The notes under the pieces were generated by a model. That model saw nothing but the letters and a program-made list of their open reading frames with translations, made no database searches and was not told the DNA's origin. DNA of 64,000 bases from Saccharothrix sp. HUAS TT1. Lineage in GTDB: Bacteria; Actinomycetota; Actinomycetes; Mycobacteriales; Pseudonocardiaceae. This document shows, piece after piece, positions 44,773-55,328 of this stretch (positions within the stretch are counted from its first letter, which is position 1; each line of letters starts with the position of its first letter). The translations under genes and the position numbers were made by a program. The stretch spans positions 5,146,001-5,210,000 of the forward strand of contig NZ_CP160453.1 in the NCBI RefSeq assembly GCF_040744945.1, in the 5' to 3' direction.

Positions 44773-45320
44773 CCCGATCCGTGTGCCGCACCGCCGAGCG
44801 GGGATTGGCGCGGCCTCGACCGGAACTCCGGGGAGAACCCCGAGGTCCCCGAAGATCTGCGAGTTCCAGGAAAGCGCATTGTCCAGGATTGTACGGGGCA
44901 GGCGGTGCCGCCGGTGATATGAAGGCGCCCAGTGCCGTGTGGGGGGACTGCGCCACACCGCTCACGTCGCCGACACAATCCGAATGCGGGACGTGTCGGA
45001 GCACGGCGGTGTCCGACTCGACCCCGACGTGCTGTCATCGGCCTCGTTCAACAAGTACTTCACCAGTTCGTGCGCACCTGGTGCGAGGGTTATGACCGCG
45101 CCCTGTCCCGATGTCGGTATTCCAATTCGGTGGTCAACGCCTCGCCCTCCGAGGTGGTGACTCGCAGTATTCCACCCTCACCCGTATGGCGGTTATCCGT
45201 GTCGGGGGAGTGGTTGCAGAGTGAGAAGCGGGGTCGGGCATCGAATACCCTGGACGCTCCCGTGGCCGGCCGTGTCTTTCGCAATCGTGTGGCACGTGTC
45301 TTTCGAGGTGGGGGTTTATT
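44773..45320. promoter_or_regulatory. 548-bp regulatory gap with direct repeats upstream of the GcvT-like operon
   Basis: No convincing gene is present. A small hairpin CGGGG-AGAA-CCCCG (44829-44842) may end the peptidase transcript. The right 200 bp is AT-richer. It carries an exact 11-bp direct repeat CGTGTCTTTCG at 45271-45281 and 45295-45305, start-to-start 24 bp, immediately before the TTG start of the GcvT-like gene. GTATTCCA also occurs twice (about 45117 and 45165). The direct repeat is a good candidate activator or repressor site for the seven-gene unit. Confidence 0.5.
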
Positions 45321-46556
45321 TTGTCTTCCAGGCGGGGTGTTCGCTTGCGGGAATTCGACCTGAATTTGCGGAATCCTCTTTCACTGCCGGGTGCGGTGTG
45401 GCACACCGTCGAGGACGCCGACCTGCCGGCGGCACAGCGGGTGCTCGGTCTGCGCGCGGTGGACCCCGGCGGGGTGTTCGCCTCCTCCGCGGAGCTGCTG
45501 GGCCCACCGAACGAGTGGTGCGTGCTGGGGAACAACGTGATCGGCGTGTCCGGCTGGGCCGGCGTGCCGCTGGAGGAGCAGTACCGCGCCGTCCACACCG
45601 GTGCCGGCGCGTTCATCGCCGCCGCCATGCTCTACCTGCGGGTGTCCGGTCCGGACGCGGGCGCCCTGCTGGACGCGCTGTCCCCGCGCACCGTGTCCGC
45701 CCTGCCTGTCGGGAGCGCGTGCTTCACCTTGTTCACCACGCCCGCCGGCACCGTCGACGAAGAGGCCGTGGTGGTGCGCACGGGCCCCGAGGAGTTCCAC
45801 CTGTCCTGCGGCGGCGGCAAACCGCCCGGGTGGTTGGACGCGGTGTCGACGCAGTTCGACGACGTCGTGGTGGACACCAGCGACGTGTTCAGCTTCAACA
45901 TCAAGGGACCGCGCCGGCTCTCCGCGGCGCAGAGCCTGGTCGAGCCGGGTGACCGCGAGCGGGTCGCCGCGCTGGAACCGTTCCGCTCCTGCGTGGTCCG
46001 CACGACGGCGGGCGGTGAGGCGCGGGTGGTGCGCACGGTGATCGGCTACGAGGTGTGGGCGCGCCACGACGTGCTGGGGGCGGTCTGGCGGCAGCTGGTG
46101 GCCGACCGGCCGGAGATCGTCCCGTGCGCCTGGGAAGTGCTCAACGCGTTCCGCCTGGAGTGCCGCGACATCGTCTTCGCGCTCTACCCCGTGGACATGC
46201 ACTCGGGCACGACGCTGTGGGAGGTCGGCCAGGGCGGGATGGTCCGGCGCGGCAACGACCACGACTACGTCGGCCGCAAGGCGCTGCTGGACTCCCGCTC
46301 GACCCCCCGGCTCAGGTTGCTCGGCCTGTGGTCCGCCGACGAGGTCGCGCCCCCGGCCGCGGGCGGCGAGGTCTACGACCGCGCGGGCGACTTCATCGGC
46401 CACGTCACCAGTTCCGCGTTCTCCCCGCGACACGGCCGCGCGCTGGCCTTCGCGCACCTGTTCCCGCACTGCCGGCCCGGGCACCAGGTCGTCGTCGACG
46501 ACGCGGTGTGGACCGTCACCGACCTGCCCATCGAGGTGCCCGGTGGCAGGCTCTGA
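45321..46556 (+). CDS. GcvT-like folate-dependent methyl/aminomethyltransferase
   Basis: The 411-aa protein has the GcvT/DmdA/LigM fold. Landmarks are EEQYRAVHTGAGAFI, YLRVSGPDAGALLDALSPRTV, FSFNIKGPRRL, RTVIGYEVWA and the C-terminal WEVGQGGMVRRGNDHDYVGRKALL, equivalent to the GcvT folate-domain ending. The family moves a methylene or methyl group to tetrahydrofolate. It is not the housekeeping GcvT: no gcvH or gcvP is nearby, and the N-terminal half diverges toward the demethylase-like branch. TTG at 45321 was chosen for the AGGTGGGGG site upstream; TTG at 45345 is possible. Its end overlaps the next gene by 14 bases. Confidence 0.82.
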   Translation: MSSRRGVRLREFDLNLRNPLSLPGAVWHTVEDADLPAAQRVLGLRAVDPGGVFASSAELLGPPNEWCVLGNNVIGVSGWAGVPLEEQYRAVHTGAGAFIAAAMLYLRVSGPDAGALLDALSPRTVSALPVGSACFTLFTTPAGTVDEEAVVVRTGPEEFHLSCGGGKPPGWLDAVSTQFDDVVVDTSDVFSFNIKGPRRLSAAQSLVEPGDRERVAALEPFRSCVVRTTAGGEARVVRTVIGYEVWARHDVLGAVWRQLVADRPEIVPCAWEVLNAFRLECRDIVFALYPVDMHSGTTLWEVGQGGMVRRGNDHDYVGRKALLDSRSTPRLRLLGLWSADEVAPPAAGGEVYDRAGDFIGHVTSSAFSPRHGRALAFAHLFPHCRPGHQVVVDDAVWTVTDLPIEVPGGRL

Positions 46557-47609
46557 CCGCGTCGACACCATCGTCGTGGGCTTGGGCGTGATGGGCAGCG
46601 CCGCCGCCATGGCCCTGGCCGCCACCGGGCGGCGGGTGCTCGGCCTGGACGCCGCGGCTCCGGCCCACCGCGCGGGCGGCTCCGGGGGCGAGTCGCGGAT
46701 GCTGCGCCGCGCCTACCCGAGCCACCCCGACTACGGCCCGCTGACCGGGCCCGCGCGTGTCGCGTGGCTGCGCCTGCAGGAGAGCACCGGGGTTCCGCTG
46801 TTCCTCACCACGGGCGGACTGCTGGTCGACCGGCCGGGCGGCCCCGCGTTGCGCGCCGCCGTGGAGGCCGCCGAACGCGACGGCGTGCCGCACCGCGTGC
46901 TGGAGCCGGAGGAGCTGCGCCGCCGCTTCCACCCGCTGCGCTTCGGTGACGTCCGCGGTTTCCTGGACGAGGAGGCGGGCGTGCTGCTCGCCGAGGCGTG
47001 CGTGCTGGCGCTCCAGCACGAGGCGGTGCGCGCCGGCGCGGAACTGCGCTTCGGCAGGCCGGTCGACCTCACCGACCTCCTGCCCCGGTGGGCGGACCGG
47101 CACGCCGTCGGGGACGTCCGCGCGGACGTGCTGGTGCTCGCCCTGGGCGCGTGGCACGGTGCGGCCGACGCGTGGCCGCCGCTGGCGGTCGAGCGCACGG
47201 TGTCGTTCTGGCTGGACCCGGGCGGGCACGACCTGGGACCCGGCCGGGTGCCGTTCGTGGAGTGGGCCGACGAGGCGGGCGAGTTCTGCCTGCTGCCGGC
47301 CTTGCCGGGCGGGGTGAAGGTGAAGTTCCACCACACCGGCGAGCCCGCCGGACCACCACCGCGCCCGGTCTCCGGCGCCGAGGTCGCCGCGGCCGTGGCC
47401 CGGCTGCGCGAGGTGGCCGGTCTGGACCTGCGACCGCGCGCCGCGACCGCGTCCTGCTACGCCAACACCCCCGACGGCCGGTTCGTCGTCGCACCGCACC
47501 CGACCGCGCCCGACGTCGTCGTGGTGTCCGCGTGCTCCGGCCACGGCTTCAAGTTCGCCCCGGTCCTGGCCGACCGGGTGGTCGCCGTCACCGACGCGAG
47601 GAGGGCAGC

Positions 47610-47613
<4 letters not shown>
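46543..47613 (+). CDS. FAD-dependent N-methyl amino acid oxidase (monomeric sarcosine/N-methyltryptophan oxidase type)
   Basis: The 356-aa protein of the DAO family begins [20 protein letters not shown] (dinucleotide fold). It has [23 protein letters not shown], as in MSOX/MTOX enzymes, [12 protein letters not shown] and the C-terminal [19 protein letters not shown], whose Cys is the covalent FAD anchor in this group. It would oxidise an N-methyl or secondary amine to an imine, producing a C1 unit. The 14-base overlap with the GcvT-like gene suggests the C1 unit is passed to folate, as in dimethylglycine dehydrogenase, where both activities share a chain. Confidence 0.88.
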
Positions 47614-48602
<989 letters not shown>

Positions 48603-48609
48603 TCGGGAC

Positions 48610-48888
48610 GTGGAGGAGTGGGACCGCATCACCGCCGCGCTCACCGAAGGGGTGGACGCCGTGCACACCCGGCAGCGCGCCTCGCCCGACGACCCGGCGG
48701 TGCACCTGGTCGCCGAACTGCTCCAGGCCGCGCTCACCGCCGCCGGCGCGGTGACCGGACCCGACCACCCGGAACGCTGCTTCCGCCGGGTCCTCGACCA
48801 CCTGCGGGCCGCGACCGCCATCACCCGGTTCGGACTGGTCGCCGAGGCCGACCGCCGGCGGTCGGCGACCACCCGACGGACAACCTGA
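48610..48888 (+). CDS. Small unknown protein in the carbamoyltransferase unit
   Basis: A 92-aa frame starts at GTG seven bases after the aldo/keto reductase stop. It is predicted all-helical: EEWDRITAALTEGVDAVHTR, then DPAVHLVAELLQAALTAAG, then CFRRVLDHLRAATAITRFG. I recognise no family. Gene spacing on both sides (7 and 18 bases) and codon usage like its neighbours support a real gene. It might be an accessory subunit or a small regulatory protein. Confidence 0.6.
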   Translation: MEEWDRITAALTEGVDAVHTRQRASPDDPAVHLVAELLQAALTAAGAVTGPDHPERCFRRVLDHLRAATAITRFGLVAEADRRRSATTRRTT

Positions 48889-48906
48889 AGACGAGGGGAC
48901 TGTGAC

Positions 48907-50649
48907 GTGCTGGTGCTCGGCTTGAACCTCAGCCACGACCGCTCGGCGTGCCTGATCCGGGACGGCGAGATCGTCGTGGCCGTCGAGGAGGAGCGGCTGG
49001 ACCGGATGAAGCACTCCGAGGGCTTTCTGGTCCACGGCTACTTCGACCGCCTCACCAAGACGCTGCCCATGCGGTCGATCACCTACTGCCTCGACGCGGC
49101 CGGCGTCGGCATCGACGAGCTGGACCTCGTCGTGGGCAACCGGCCGCTGCACGACGGCGCGGTCCGCCGGTTGCTGGGTGAACTGCCCATCCGGGACAAG
49201 GCGAAGGTCCGGGAGCTGCCGCGCCCCTCGCACCACCTCGCGCACGCCTACTGCGCCTACGCGACCGCGCCGTTCGACGACACCGCGATCCTCGTGGTGG
49301 ACGGCATCGGCAGCCGGCTGCCCGACTCCGGCCGCCTGGAGAAGCACTCGTTCTTCCACGCCCGCGACGGCCGCGTCGCCCCGGTCGCGGGCACCAGCTA
49401 CGACGCGGACTTCGCCACGGTCGGCCTCGGCCTGTTCTACGAGTTCTTCACCGCCAAGCTGGGTTTCGTCACCCGGTGGGGGCACCCCGGGTTCGGCGTG
49501 TTCGGCTGCGGCGGCTACCTGGAGGCGGGCAAGACCATGGGGTTGGCCCCGTACGGCCGGCCGCGCCCGGACTGGGCCCCGCTGCTGGAGTACGACGGCG
49601 ACGACGTGACCGCCCGGGTGAGCACGCTGGAGGAGAACTTCGCCAAGTGGTTCGCCGTGGAGGGCGGGGAGTTCGCCGCCGCCGAGCGCGACTCGTGGCG
49701 CACCGACTTCGCCCAGGACGTGGCGCGCAAGGCGCAGGACGAGCTGGAGGAGGCGATGGTGCACCTGGCGCGGCGGGCGCGCGAGCTGACCGGGTCGCCC
49801 CGGCTGTGCCTGACCGGCGGTGTCGCGCTGAACTCGGTGGCCAACCAGCGGATCGTCGCCGAGGGCCTGTTCGACGAGGTGCACATCTCCCCGCCCGCCG
49901 GCGACGCGGGCATCGCCATCGGCGCCGCCGCGTACGGCTACCACGAACTGCTCGGTGGCGCCCGCCGCGGCACGTTCACCACCGCGGGCGTCGGCCGGCG
50001 GTACTCCGAGGACGACGTGCTGCGCGCGCTGGACGAGGTGCGCGGCCGGGTGCGGGCACGGCGGGCGGACCTGGCGGAGGTCGCCGGGCTCATCGCCGAG
50101 CACCACGTGGTCGGCTGGTTCCACGGCGGCTCGGAGATCGGTCCGCGCGCCCTGGGCCACCGCAGCCTGCTGGCCGACCCGCGCCACCCCGCGATGCGCG
50201 ACTACCTCAACACCGTGGTCAAGCACCGCGAGCCGTTCCGGCCCTACGCGCCCTCGGTGCTCGCCGAGCACGCCCACTCGTGGTTCCACCTGCGCGGGGA
50301 CAGCCCGTACATGCTGCTGGTGCCCGAGGTGCTGCCGGAACGGCGCGACCTCGTGCCGGCGATCACGCACGTCGACGGCACCGCCCGGGTGCAGACCGTC
50401 GACCGGGCGGCGAACCCCGCGTTCCACCAGCTCATCCACCACTTCCACGAGCTGACCGGGGTGCCGCTGGTGCTCAACACCTCGTTCAACGACGCCGGCG
50501 AACCGATCGTGGAAACGCCCGCCGACGCCCTGCGCACGTTCCTGAACACCGAGGTCGACCACCTCTACCTCGACGGCTACCTGGTCGACAAACCCGGTCG
50601 CGCGCTGCCCGACCGCCATCCCGCGATCACCCAGGAGGACCGGGCATGA
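48907..50649 (+). CDS. O-carbamoyltransferase (TobZ/CmcH/NodU family)
   Basis: The 580-aa protein has the two-domain layout of TobZ: an N-terminal Kae1-like domain that makes carbamoyl-adenylate from carbamoyl phosphate and ATP, then a YrdC-like-related C-terminal domain that moves the carbamoyl group to a hydroxyl. Landmarks are VLGLNLSHDRSACLI, the metal-binding HHLAHAYCAYAT, VDGIGS, LTGGVALNSVANQRI, GGSEIGPRALGHRSLLADPR and VLNTSFNDAGEPIVETPADA. GTG at 48907 lies after a GAGGGGA site. It implies that the product of this unit is a carbamate ester, and it overlaps the methyltransferase gene (ATGA). Confidence 0.93.
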   Translation: MLVLGLNLSHDRSACLIRDGEIVVAVEEERLDRMKHSEGFLVHGYFDRLTKTLPMRSITYCLDAAGVGIDELDLVVGNRPLHDGAVRRLLGELPIRDKAKVRELPRPSHHLAHAYCAYATAPFDDTAILVVDGIGSRLPDSGRLEKHSFFHARDGRVAPVAGTSYDADFATVGLGLFYEFFTAKLGFVTRWGHPGFGVFGCGGYLEAGKTMGLAPYGRPRPDWAPLLEYDGDDVTARVSTLEENFAKWFAVEGGEFAAAERDSWRTDFAQDVARKAQDELEEAMVHLARRARELTGSPRLCLTGGVALNSVANQRIVAEGLFDEVHISPPAGDAGIAIGAAAYGYHELLGGARRGTFTTAGVGRRYSEDDVLRALDEVRGRVRARRADLAEVAGLIAEHHVVGWFHGGSEIGPRALGHRSLLADPRHPAMRDYLNTVVKHREPFRPYAPSVLAEHAHSWFHLRGDSPYMLLVPEVLPERRDLVPAITHVDGTARVQTVDRAANPAFHQLIHHFHELTGVPLVLNTSFNDAGEPIVETPADALRTFLNTEVDHLYLDGYLVDKPGRALPDRHPAITQEDRA

Positions 50650-51425
50650 ACGAGACCCCGCGGCTCGGCGACGCGTTCGGGGAGGTGCTGCGCGCCGTGC
50701 TGCAGCAACACCGCGGCAGGGCCCAGGCCCGCTCGATCGGCCCGCGGGCGCCGCGGCCGGTGGTCGAGATCGTCGAGCGCGACGACGGCTTCATCCGCGG
50801 CGGCCCCGCGGCGTGGTACCTGGCGGGGCCCGACGAGTGGTGGCCCAGCGAGCAGAAGGCCCTGGACCGGATGGAGGGGCGGACCCTGGACATCGGGGCG
50901 GGCGCGGGTCGCGTCGCGCTGGCGTTGCAGGAGCGCGGCGTGGACGTCACCGCGCTGGACCCGTCCGCGGGCGCGATCGAGGTCGCGGGTGAACTCGGCG
51001 TGCGGTCGCTCGTGCAGGCCACCACCGAGGAGCACGTGCCCTCCGGCGAGCGCTACGACACCTTCGTGCTGTTCGGCAACAACCTCGGGCTGCTCGGCCC
51101 GCGCGAGCACGCGCACCGGTTCCTGGCGGACCTGGCGGCGCTGGCCCGCCCCGGCGCGCGCATCCTCGCCCAGGGCACCGACCCGCACCACACCGACGAC
51201 CCGCTGCACCTGGCCTACCACGAGCGCAACCGCGAACGCGGCCGGCTGCCCGGGCTGTACCGGCAGCGGGTCCGGTTCCGCGACCTCGCCACCGGCTACC
51301 TGGACTACCTGCTGTGCTCGGCCGAGGAGCTGGACGAACTCGTCAAGGGCTCCGGGTGGGCGGTGGTGGACGTGGACGAGCAGGACGCGCCGCTGCTGGT
51401 CGCCACCCTGGCGCTGGAGGGCTGA
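50646..51425 (+). CDS. SAM-dependent class I methyltransferase
   Basis: The 259-aa protein has motif [19 protein letters not shown] (about 80-97), the acidic loop [14 protein letters not shown] and [20 protein letters not shown] as the post-II region. The N-terminal 70 residues are specific to this subgroup and contain [21 protein letters not shown]. It could methylate oxygen, nitrogen or carbon; the sequence does not say which. ATG overlaps the carbamoyltransferase stop, so the two are translated together. Confidence 0.88.
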   Translation: MNETPRLGDAFGEVLRAVLQQHRGRAQARSIGPRAPRPVVEIVERDDGFIRGGPAAWYLAGPDEWWPSEQKALDRMEGRTLDIGAGAGRVALALQERGVDVTALDPSAGAIEVAGELGVRSLVQATTEEHVPSGERYDTFVLFGNNLGLLGPREHAHRFLADLAALARPGARILAQGTDPHHTDDPLHLAYHERNRERGRLPGLYRQRVRFRDLATGYLDYLLCSAEELDELVKGSGWAVVDVDEQDAPLLVATLALEG

Positions 51426-51426
51426 C

Positions 51427-52629
51427 TTGCGCGGGTACGCCGCCGTGTGGCGGCTGCCGGGCGCGCCGTTCCTGCTCGTGGTCGGCGCGGCGGCGCGGCT
51501 GGGCGCGGGCATGACGCCCCTGGCCCTGCTGCTGCTGGTGCAGGGCTCGACCGGCCGCTACGCGTACGCCGGCGTGGCGGGCGGCTGCTACGCGCTGGCG
51601 GGGGCGGTGGCCGGTCCGGCGCTGGGCCGGCTCGCCGATCGCTTCGGGGCGCCGAGGGTGCTGGTGGCGACCGGCTTGGCGCACCCCGGGGCGCTGCTCG
51701 TTTTGGTGGTGGCGGGCGACTCGTTCGTGGTCGCCTGCGCCGCGTCGCTGGCGGCGGGCGCGACCTACCCGCCGCTGACACCGGTCGTGCGCGGCGCGTG
51801 GAGCGTGCTGACCACGAGTTCGCGGAACCTGCGGATGACCGCGCTGGCCGCCGAGACGACGGTGTTCGAACTCGTCTTCGTCGCCGGGCCGCTGCTGGTG
51901 TCGGTGTTCGTGCTGACCGCGTCGCCCGCCGCGGCGCTGGTCGGCGCGGCGGTGGCCACGCTGGCGGGCTCGCTGCTGCTGGCGTCCGGCACGGCTCTGC
52001 GCCGGGTCTCGCGCACCGCGTCCGCCACCGGCCTGGGACCGCTGCGGGTGCCCGGTTTCCCGGCGGTGCTGGTGTGCGTGGGCGCGCTGGGGGTGGCGTT
52101 CGGGATGGTCTCGGTGACCGTCCCGGCGTCCGTCGAGGGGACCGAGGGCGCGGCGGGCGTGCTGCTGGCGCTGTGGGGCCTGGCCTCCGGCGTGGGCGGC
52201 CTGTGGTTCGGCACCCGCCGCAGCGGCGCGCCGGCGGCCAGGCAGCTGTCGGTGCTGCTGTGGTGCAACGCCCTGGGCACGGGCCTGCTCGCGGTCGCGT
52301 CCGGACCGGTCGCCCTGGGCGTGCCGATCGTCCTGGCGGGCCTGGTGATCGCGCCCGCCCTCACCGTGTACCTGTCGATCGTCAGCCGGATCGTGCCGTC
52401 GTCGATGTTGACCGAGGCGCACACGTGGGTGGCGACCCTGCCCGTCGCGGCGAACTCGGCCGGGGGAGCGGTGGCGGGCCTGGTGGTGGACCAGCCGGGT
52501 GGTGAGCGGTGGGCGTTCGTCGCGGCCGGGGCGGTGATCGCGGTGGCGGCGCTGACGGCGGGCCGGGCCTCGGGACCGATCGGCCGCGCGGAGCGCGCCG
52601 TCGAGGGCGAGGCCGCGGAGCGGTCCTGA
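51427..52629 (+). CDS. MFS transporter (12 TM), probable exporter of the carbamoylated product
   Basis: The 400-aa membrane protein has about twelve hydrophobic segments. It includes [35 protein letters not shown], the MFS loop [18 protein letters not shown] and [25 protein letters not shown] at 51427 was chosen because GGAGG ends 6 bases upstream and it starts one base after the previous stop; GTG at 51445 is an alternative. It closes the seven-gene unit and probably gives export or self-resistance. Confidence 0.83.
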   Translation: MRGYAAVWRLPGAPFLLVVGAAARLGAGMTPLALLLLVQGSTGRYAYAGVAGGCYALAGAVAGPALGRLADRFGAPRVLVATGLAHPGALLVLVVAGDSFVVACAASLAAGATYPPLTPVVRGAWSVLTTSSRNLRMTALAAETTVFELVFVAGPLLVSVFVLTASPAAALVGAAVATLAGSLLLASGTALRRVSRTASATGLGPLRVPGFPAVLVCVGALGVAFGMVSVTVPASVEGTEGAAGVLLALWGLASGVGGLWFGTRRSGAPAARQLSVLLWCNALGTGLLAVASGPVALGVPIVLAGLVIAPALTVYLSIVSRIVPSSMLTEAHTWVATLPVAANSAGGAVAGLVVDQPGGERWAFVAAGAVIAVAALTAGRASGPIGRAERAVEGEAAERS

Positions 52630-52707
52630 CCCGAGGCGCCCGTCACCGGTCGCTCGCCGAGCGAGAGCCCTCGGTCACCGGCCGGCGTCGAGGGTTCCGC
52701 CGTCGGC

Positions 52708-52741
52708 TTACTGCTTTACTATGGTACTAGCAAAGCAGTAA
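52708..52741 (+). promoter_or_regulatory. Operator/promoter of the GntR-ABC operon
   Basis: TTACTGCTTT and AAAGCAGTAA form a perfect 10-bp inverted repeat separated by 14 bases, ending beside the AAGGAG ribosome binding site. The AT-rich spacer contains a TATGGT/TACTAG -10-like stretch. YtrA-type regulators autoregulate through such palindromes overlapping their promoter, so this is almost certainly the site bound by the product of the next gene. Confidence 0.85.
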
Positions 52742-52750
52742 GGAGCTGCC

Positions 52751-53146
52751 GTGTTTGTCTTCCGGCTCGACACCCACTCCGGCGTGCCGCCGTACCTGCA
52801 ACTCGTCCAGCAGGTCCGCCAGGCGGTGCTGCTGGGCTTCCTCCAACCCGGGGACCGCCTCCCGCTCATCCGCGAGGTGGTCGAGGACCTGGCGATCAAC
52901 CCGAACACCGTCGCCAAGGCGTACCGGCAGATGGAGCAGGAGGACCTGGTCACCGGCCGACCCGGCCAGGGCACGTTCGTCAACGAGCAGCAGTCGGCCG
53001 TGATGTCGGCGTCGACGTACACGTCGCTGCGCCGCGGCCTGGCGACCTGGCTGCGCCGCGCCTACGCGGCCGGCCTCGACGAGCAGGCGGTCGACGCGCT
53101 CCTCACCTCCGTCCACCAGCAGGTCAGGAACGAGGACGTGGCGTGA
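52751..53146 (+). CDS. GntR-family regulator, YtrA subfamily
   Basis: The 131-aa protein has the N-terminal winged HTH VPPYLQLVQQVRQAVLLGFLQPGDRLPLIREVVEDLAINPNTVAKAYRQMEQEDLV. The C-terminal part is only about 55 residues, as expected for YtrA members, which lack a large ligand domain and dimerise through short helices. GTG start after AAGGAG. It is the first gene of an operon with an ABC ATPase and an ABC-2 permease, with which it overlaps (GTGA), and it probably represses the operon until a cell-envelope signal appears. Confidence 0.93.
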   Translation: MFVFRLDTHSGVPPYLQLVQQVRQAVLLGFLQPGDRLPLIREVVEDLAINPNTVAKAYRQMEQEDLVTGRPGQGTFVNEQQSAVMSASTYTSLRRGLATWLRRAYAAGLDEQAVDALLTSVHQQVRNEDVA

Positions 53147-54042
53147 CAGCGACCGAGTTCGCGCTGCGCACCGACGGTGTGGGCAAGCGGTACCGGAAGG
53201 GCTGGGCGCTGCGCGACTGCACCCTGGCCCTGCCGGCGGGCGGCGTGATCGCCCTGGTCGGGCCGAACGGCGCGGGCAAGACCACGCTGCTGCGCCTGGT
53301 CGTCGGGTTGCTGGCGCCGAGCACCGGCACGGTGGAGGTCCTCGGCCACGACGTCACCGCCAGCACCCCGCAAACCCTGTCCCGGATCGGGTTCCTGGCC
53401 CAGGACCACCCGCTGTACAAGCGCTTCACCGTCGCCGAGATGCTCCGCTTCGGCCGGGCCTGCAACCTGCGGTTCGACCAGGGGCTGGCCGAGCGCCGGC
53501 TGGCGAAGCTGGGCATCCCGCTCGACCGCCGGGCCGGCACGCTCTCCGGCGGGCAGCAGGCCCAGGTCGCGCTGGCCCTGGCCCTGGCGAAGCGGCCGGA
53601 CCTGCTCGTCCTCGACGAGCCGGTGGCCAGCCTCGACCCGCTGGCCCGGCACGAGTTCCTGCGGGTCCTCATGGGCGCGGTGGCCGAAGGCGGGGTGACC
53701 GTCCTGTTCTCCTCCCACGTCGTGCACGAGCTGGAGCGCGTCTGCGACCACCTGGTCGTGCTCAACCGCGGCCGGGTCACGCTCGCCGGTGACATCGACA
53801 CCCTCCTCGCCGAGCACCGGCTGCTCGTCGGCCCGCGCACGGCCACCGACCTCGACCGGTCCGGCGCCATCGTGGAGGCCGTCCACAGCGACCGGCACAC
53901 GACCCTGCTGGTGCGCGACGGCGCGATCCCGGCCGCGCCCGGGTGGCAGGCCCAGCCGGTCTCGCTGGAGGACCTGGTGCTGGCGTACCTGCGCCGGCCG
54001 TCGGGGCCGAGCGCCGCGGTCACGTCGGGAGGGGCGGCATGA
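53143..54042 (+). CDS. ABC transporter ATPase (ABC-2/YtrB type)
   Basis: The 299-aa protein has Walker A GPNGAGKTT, Q-loop GFLAQDHPLYKRF, signature LSGGQQAQV, Walker [14 protein letters not shown] and the H-loop FSSHVVHE. The C-terminal about 80 residues are a regulatory extension typical of drug or antimicrobial-peptide exporters. GTG overlaps the regulator stop; its end overlaps the permease start. Confidence 0.94.
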   Translation: MTATEFALRTDGVGKRYRKGWALRDCTLALPAGGVIALVGPNGAGKTTLLRLVVGLLAPSTGTVEVLGHDVTASTPQTLSRIGFLAQDHPLYKRFTVAEMLRFGRACNLRFDQGLAERRLAKLGIPLDRRAGTLSGGQQAQVALALALAKRPDLLVLDEPVASLDPLARHEFLRVLMGAVAEGGVTVLFSSHVVHELERVCDHLVVLNRGRVTLAGDIDTLLAEHRLLVGPRTATDLDRSGAIVEAVHSDRHTTLLVRDGAIPAAPGWQAQPVSLEDLVLAYLRRPSGPSAAVTSGGAA

Positions 54043-55016
54043 CGTGGTTGATCTGGCGCCAGCACCGGACCGAGGTCTGCGTCCTGGGGCTGCTCGTCGG
54101 CGTGTTCGGCATCGCCCTGCTCGTGCTCGGGGCGCAGGCCCACGACCTGTTCCCCGGCGGTGCCGCCCGGTGTGCGGGAGAGGCCGGCGCCGACGACGCC
54201 TGCACGGCCTCCTTCCGCCTGCTCGACGAGGAGTACGGGTACGTCGAGAACCTCCTGGTGGCCTTCTACCTGGTCCCCGTCGTCATCGGGGCGTTCCTCG
54301 GCGCGCCGCTGCTCGCGCGCGAACTGGAGGACGGCACCTGGCAGCTCGCCTGGACGCAGGCCGTGCCGCGGCTGCGCTGGCTGGCGGCCAAGCTCGCGGC
54401 GCTGGCCGGCGTCACCGCCACGCTCACCGGGGTGTTCACCGCGGTGCTCACCTGGTTCCGCCGGCCGTTCGACGCGTGGGAGGGGCGGTTCCAGTACGAC
54501 GCCTTCGACCTGGAGGGACTTGTTCCGGTGGCGTACGCGCTGTTCGCGTTCGGCGTCGCCACCGCCGCCGGGGCGGTCCTGCGGCGCAGCCTGCCCGCGT
54601 TCGGCGTCGCGTTCGGGGCGTTCCTCGCCGCCCGGATGGCGGTGGCGCTGCTGGCCCGTCCCGCGTACGCCACGCCGCTGACCACCGTGGAGCCGGTCCC
54701 CGCCGGCGGCTCGGAGGACCAGGCGGGGCGCCGGTCCCTGTCCGACTTCGCCGACTGGACGATCGAACACGGCTACGCGGACGCCACCGGGCGGAGGCTG
54801 AGCGTGGCCGAGTACTACGAGCTGGAGGCCGCCGCCAACCGGGCCGGCGCCAACCTCAACCAGTTCATGCACGCGCGGGGCGTCCAGCGGTTCGAGGTCC
54901 ACCACCCGGCCGAGCGGTTCTGGACGTTCCAGCTCATCGAAGCGGCCCTGTTCGTCGCCCTCGCGGCAGTCCTGATCGGTGTGGTGGTGTGGCGGGTGCG
55001 GCGCCGTGTGGTCTAG
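54039..55016 (+). CDS. ABC-2 type membrane permease
   Basis: The 325-aa protein has six predicted membrane segments: about 16-36, 75-95 (VAFYLVPVVIGAFLGAPLLA), 120-145, 165-190, 195-215 and 303-320. The LARELEDGTWQLAWTQAVPRLRW loop after the second segment is characteristic of these actinomycete ABC-2 permeases. A large extracytoplasmic loop (about 218-300) is present. It forms a two-gene transporter with the preceding ATPase under YtrA-type control, probably for envelope stress or antibiotic export. Confidence 0.9.
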   Translation: MTWLIWRQHRTEVCVLGLLVGVFGIALLVLGAQAHDLFPGGAARCAGEAGADDACTASFRLLDEEYGYVENLLVAFYLVPVVIGAFLGAPLLARELEDGTWQLAWTQAVPRLRWLAAKLAALAGVTATLTGVFTAVLTWFRRPFDAWEGRFQYDAFDLEGLVPVAYALFAFGVATAAGAVLRRSLPAFGVAFGAFLAARMAVALLARPAYATPLTTVEPVPAGGSEDQAGRRSLSDFADWTIEHGYADATGRRLSVAEYYELEAAANRAGANLNQFMHARGVQRFEVHHPAERFWTFQLIEAALFVALAAVLIGVVVWRVRRRVV

Positions 55017-55328
55017 CGCCCCGACCACAAGCGTTCACGGCACGATCCGCGAGGCGCGCGTGCACTCGGCGGCCCGCCGACCAGGGGAGGATCAGGGCGC
55101 CGCCGAAACCGCCGGATCGAGCACCACCTCCACCCGCACACGCCCCGCCCCGACCTCCGCCGCGCGCAGCCCATCGTCGAGGACTTCTGCGCCCGCAACG
55201 GCGCTCCCGCAGCAAGGCCGGCCTGCGGCCCCGTGACGAACCCACCGCTGCCGATCTCCTCCTCGTTCCGCTCGGGTTTTCGGGGAGCCGCGTCGTGGCC
55301 GGTGCGGCTCGTGCCCCACCGGGTGGTG
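55017..55328. other. Convergent intergenic region, no gene seen
   Basis: This 312-bp stretch lies between the + permease and - LacI genes. Frames inside are short and Pro/Ser/Arg-rich with no resemblance to a family. No strong hairpin was found. Confidence 0.5.
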
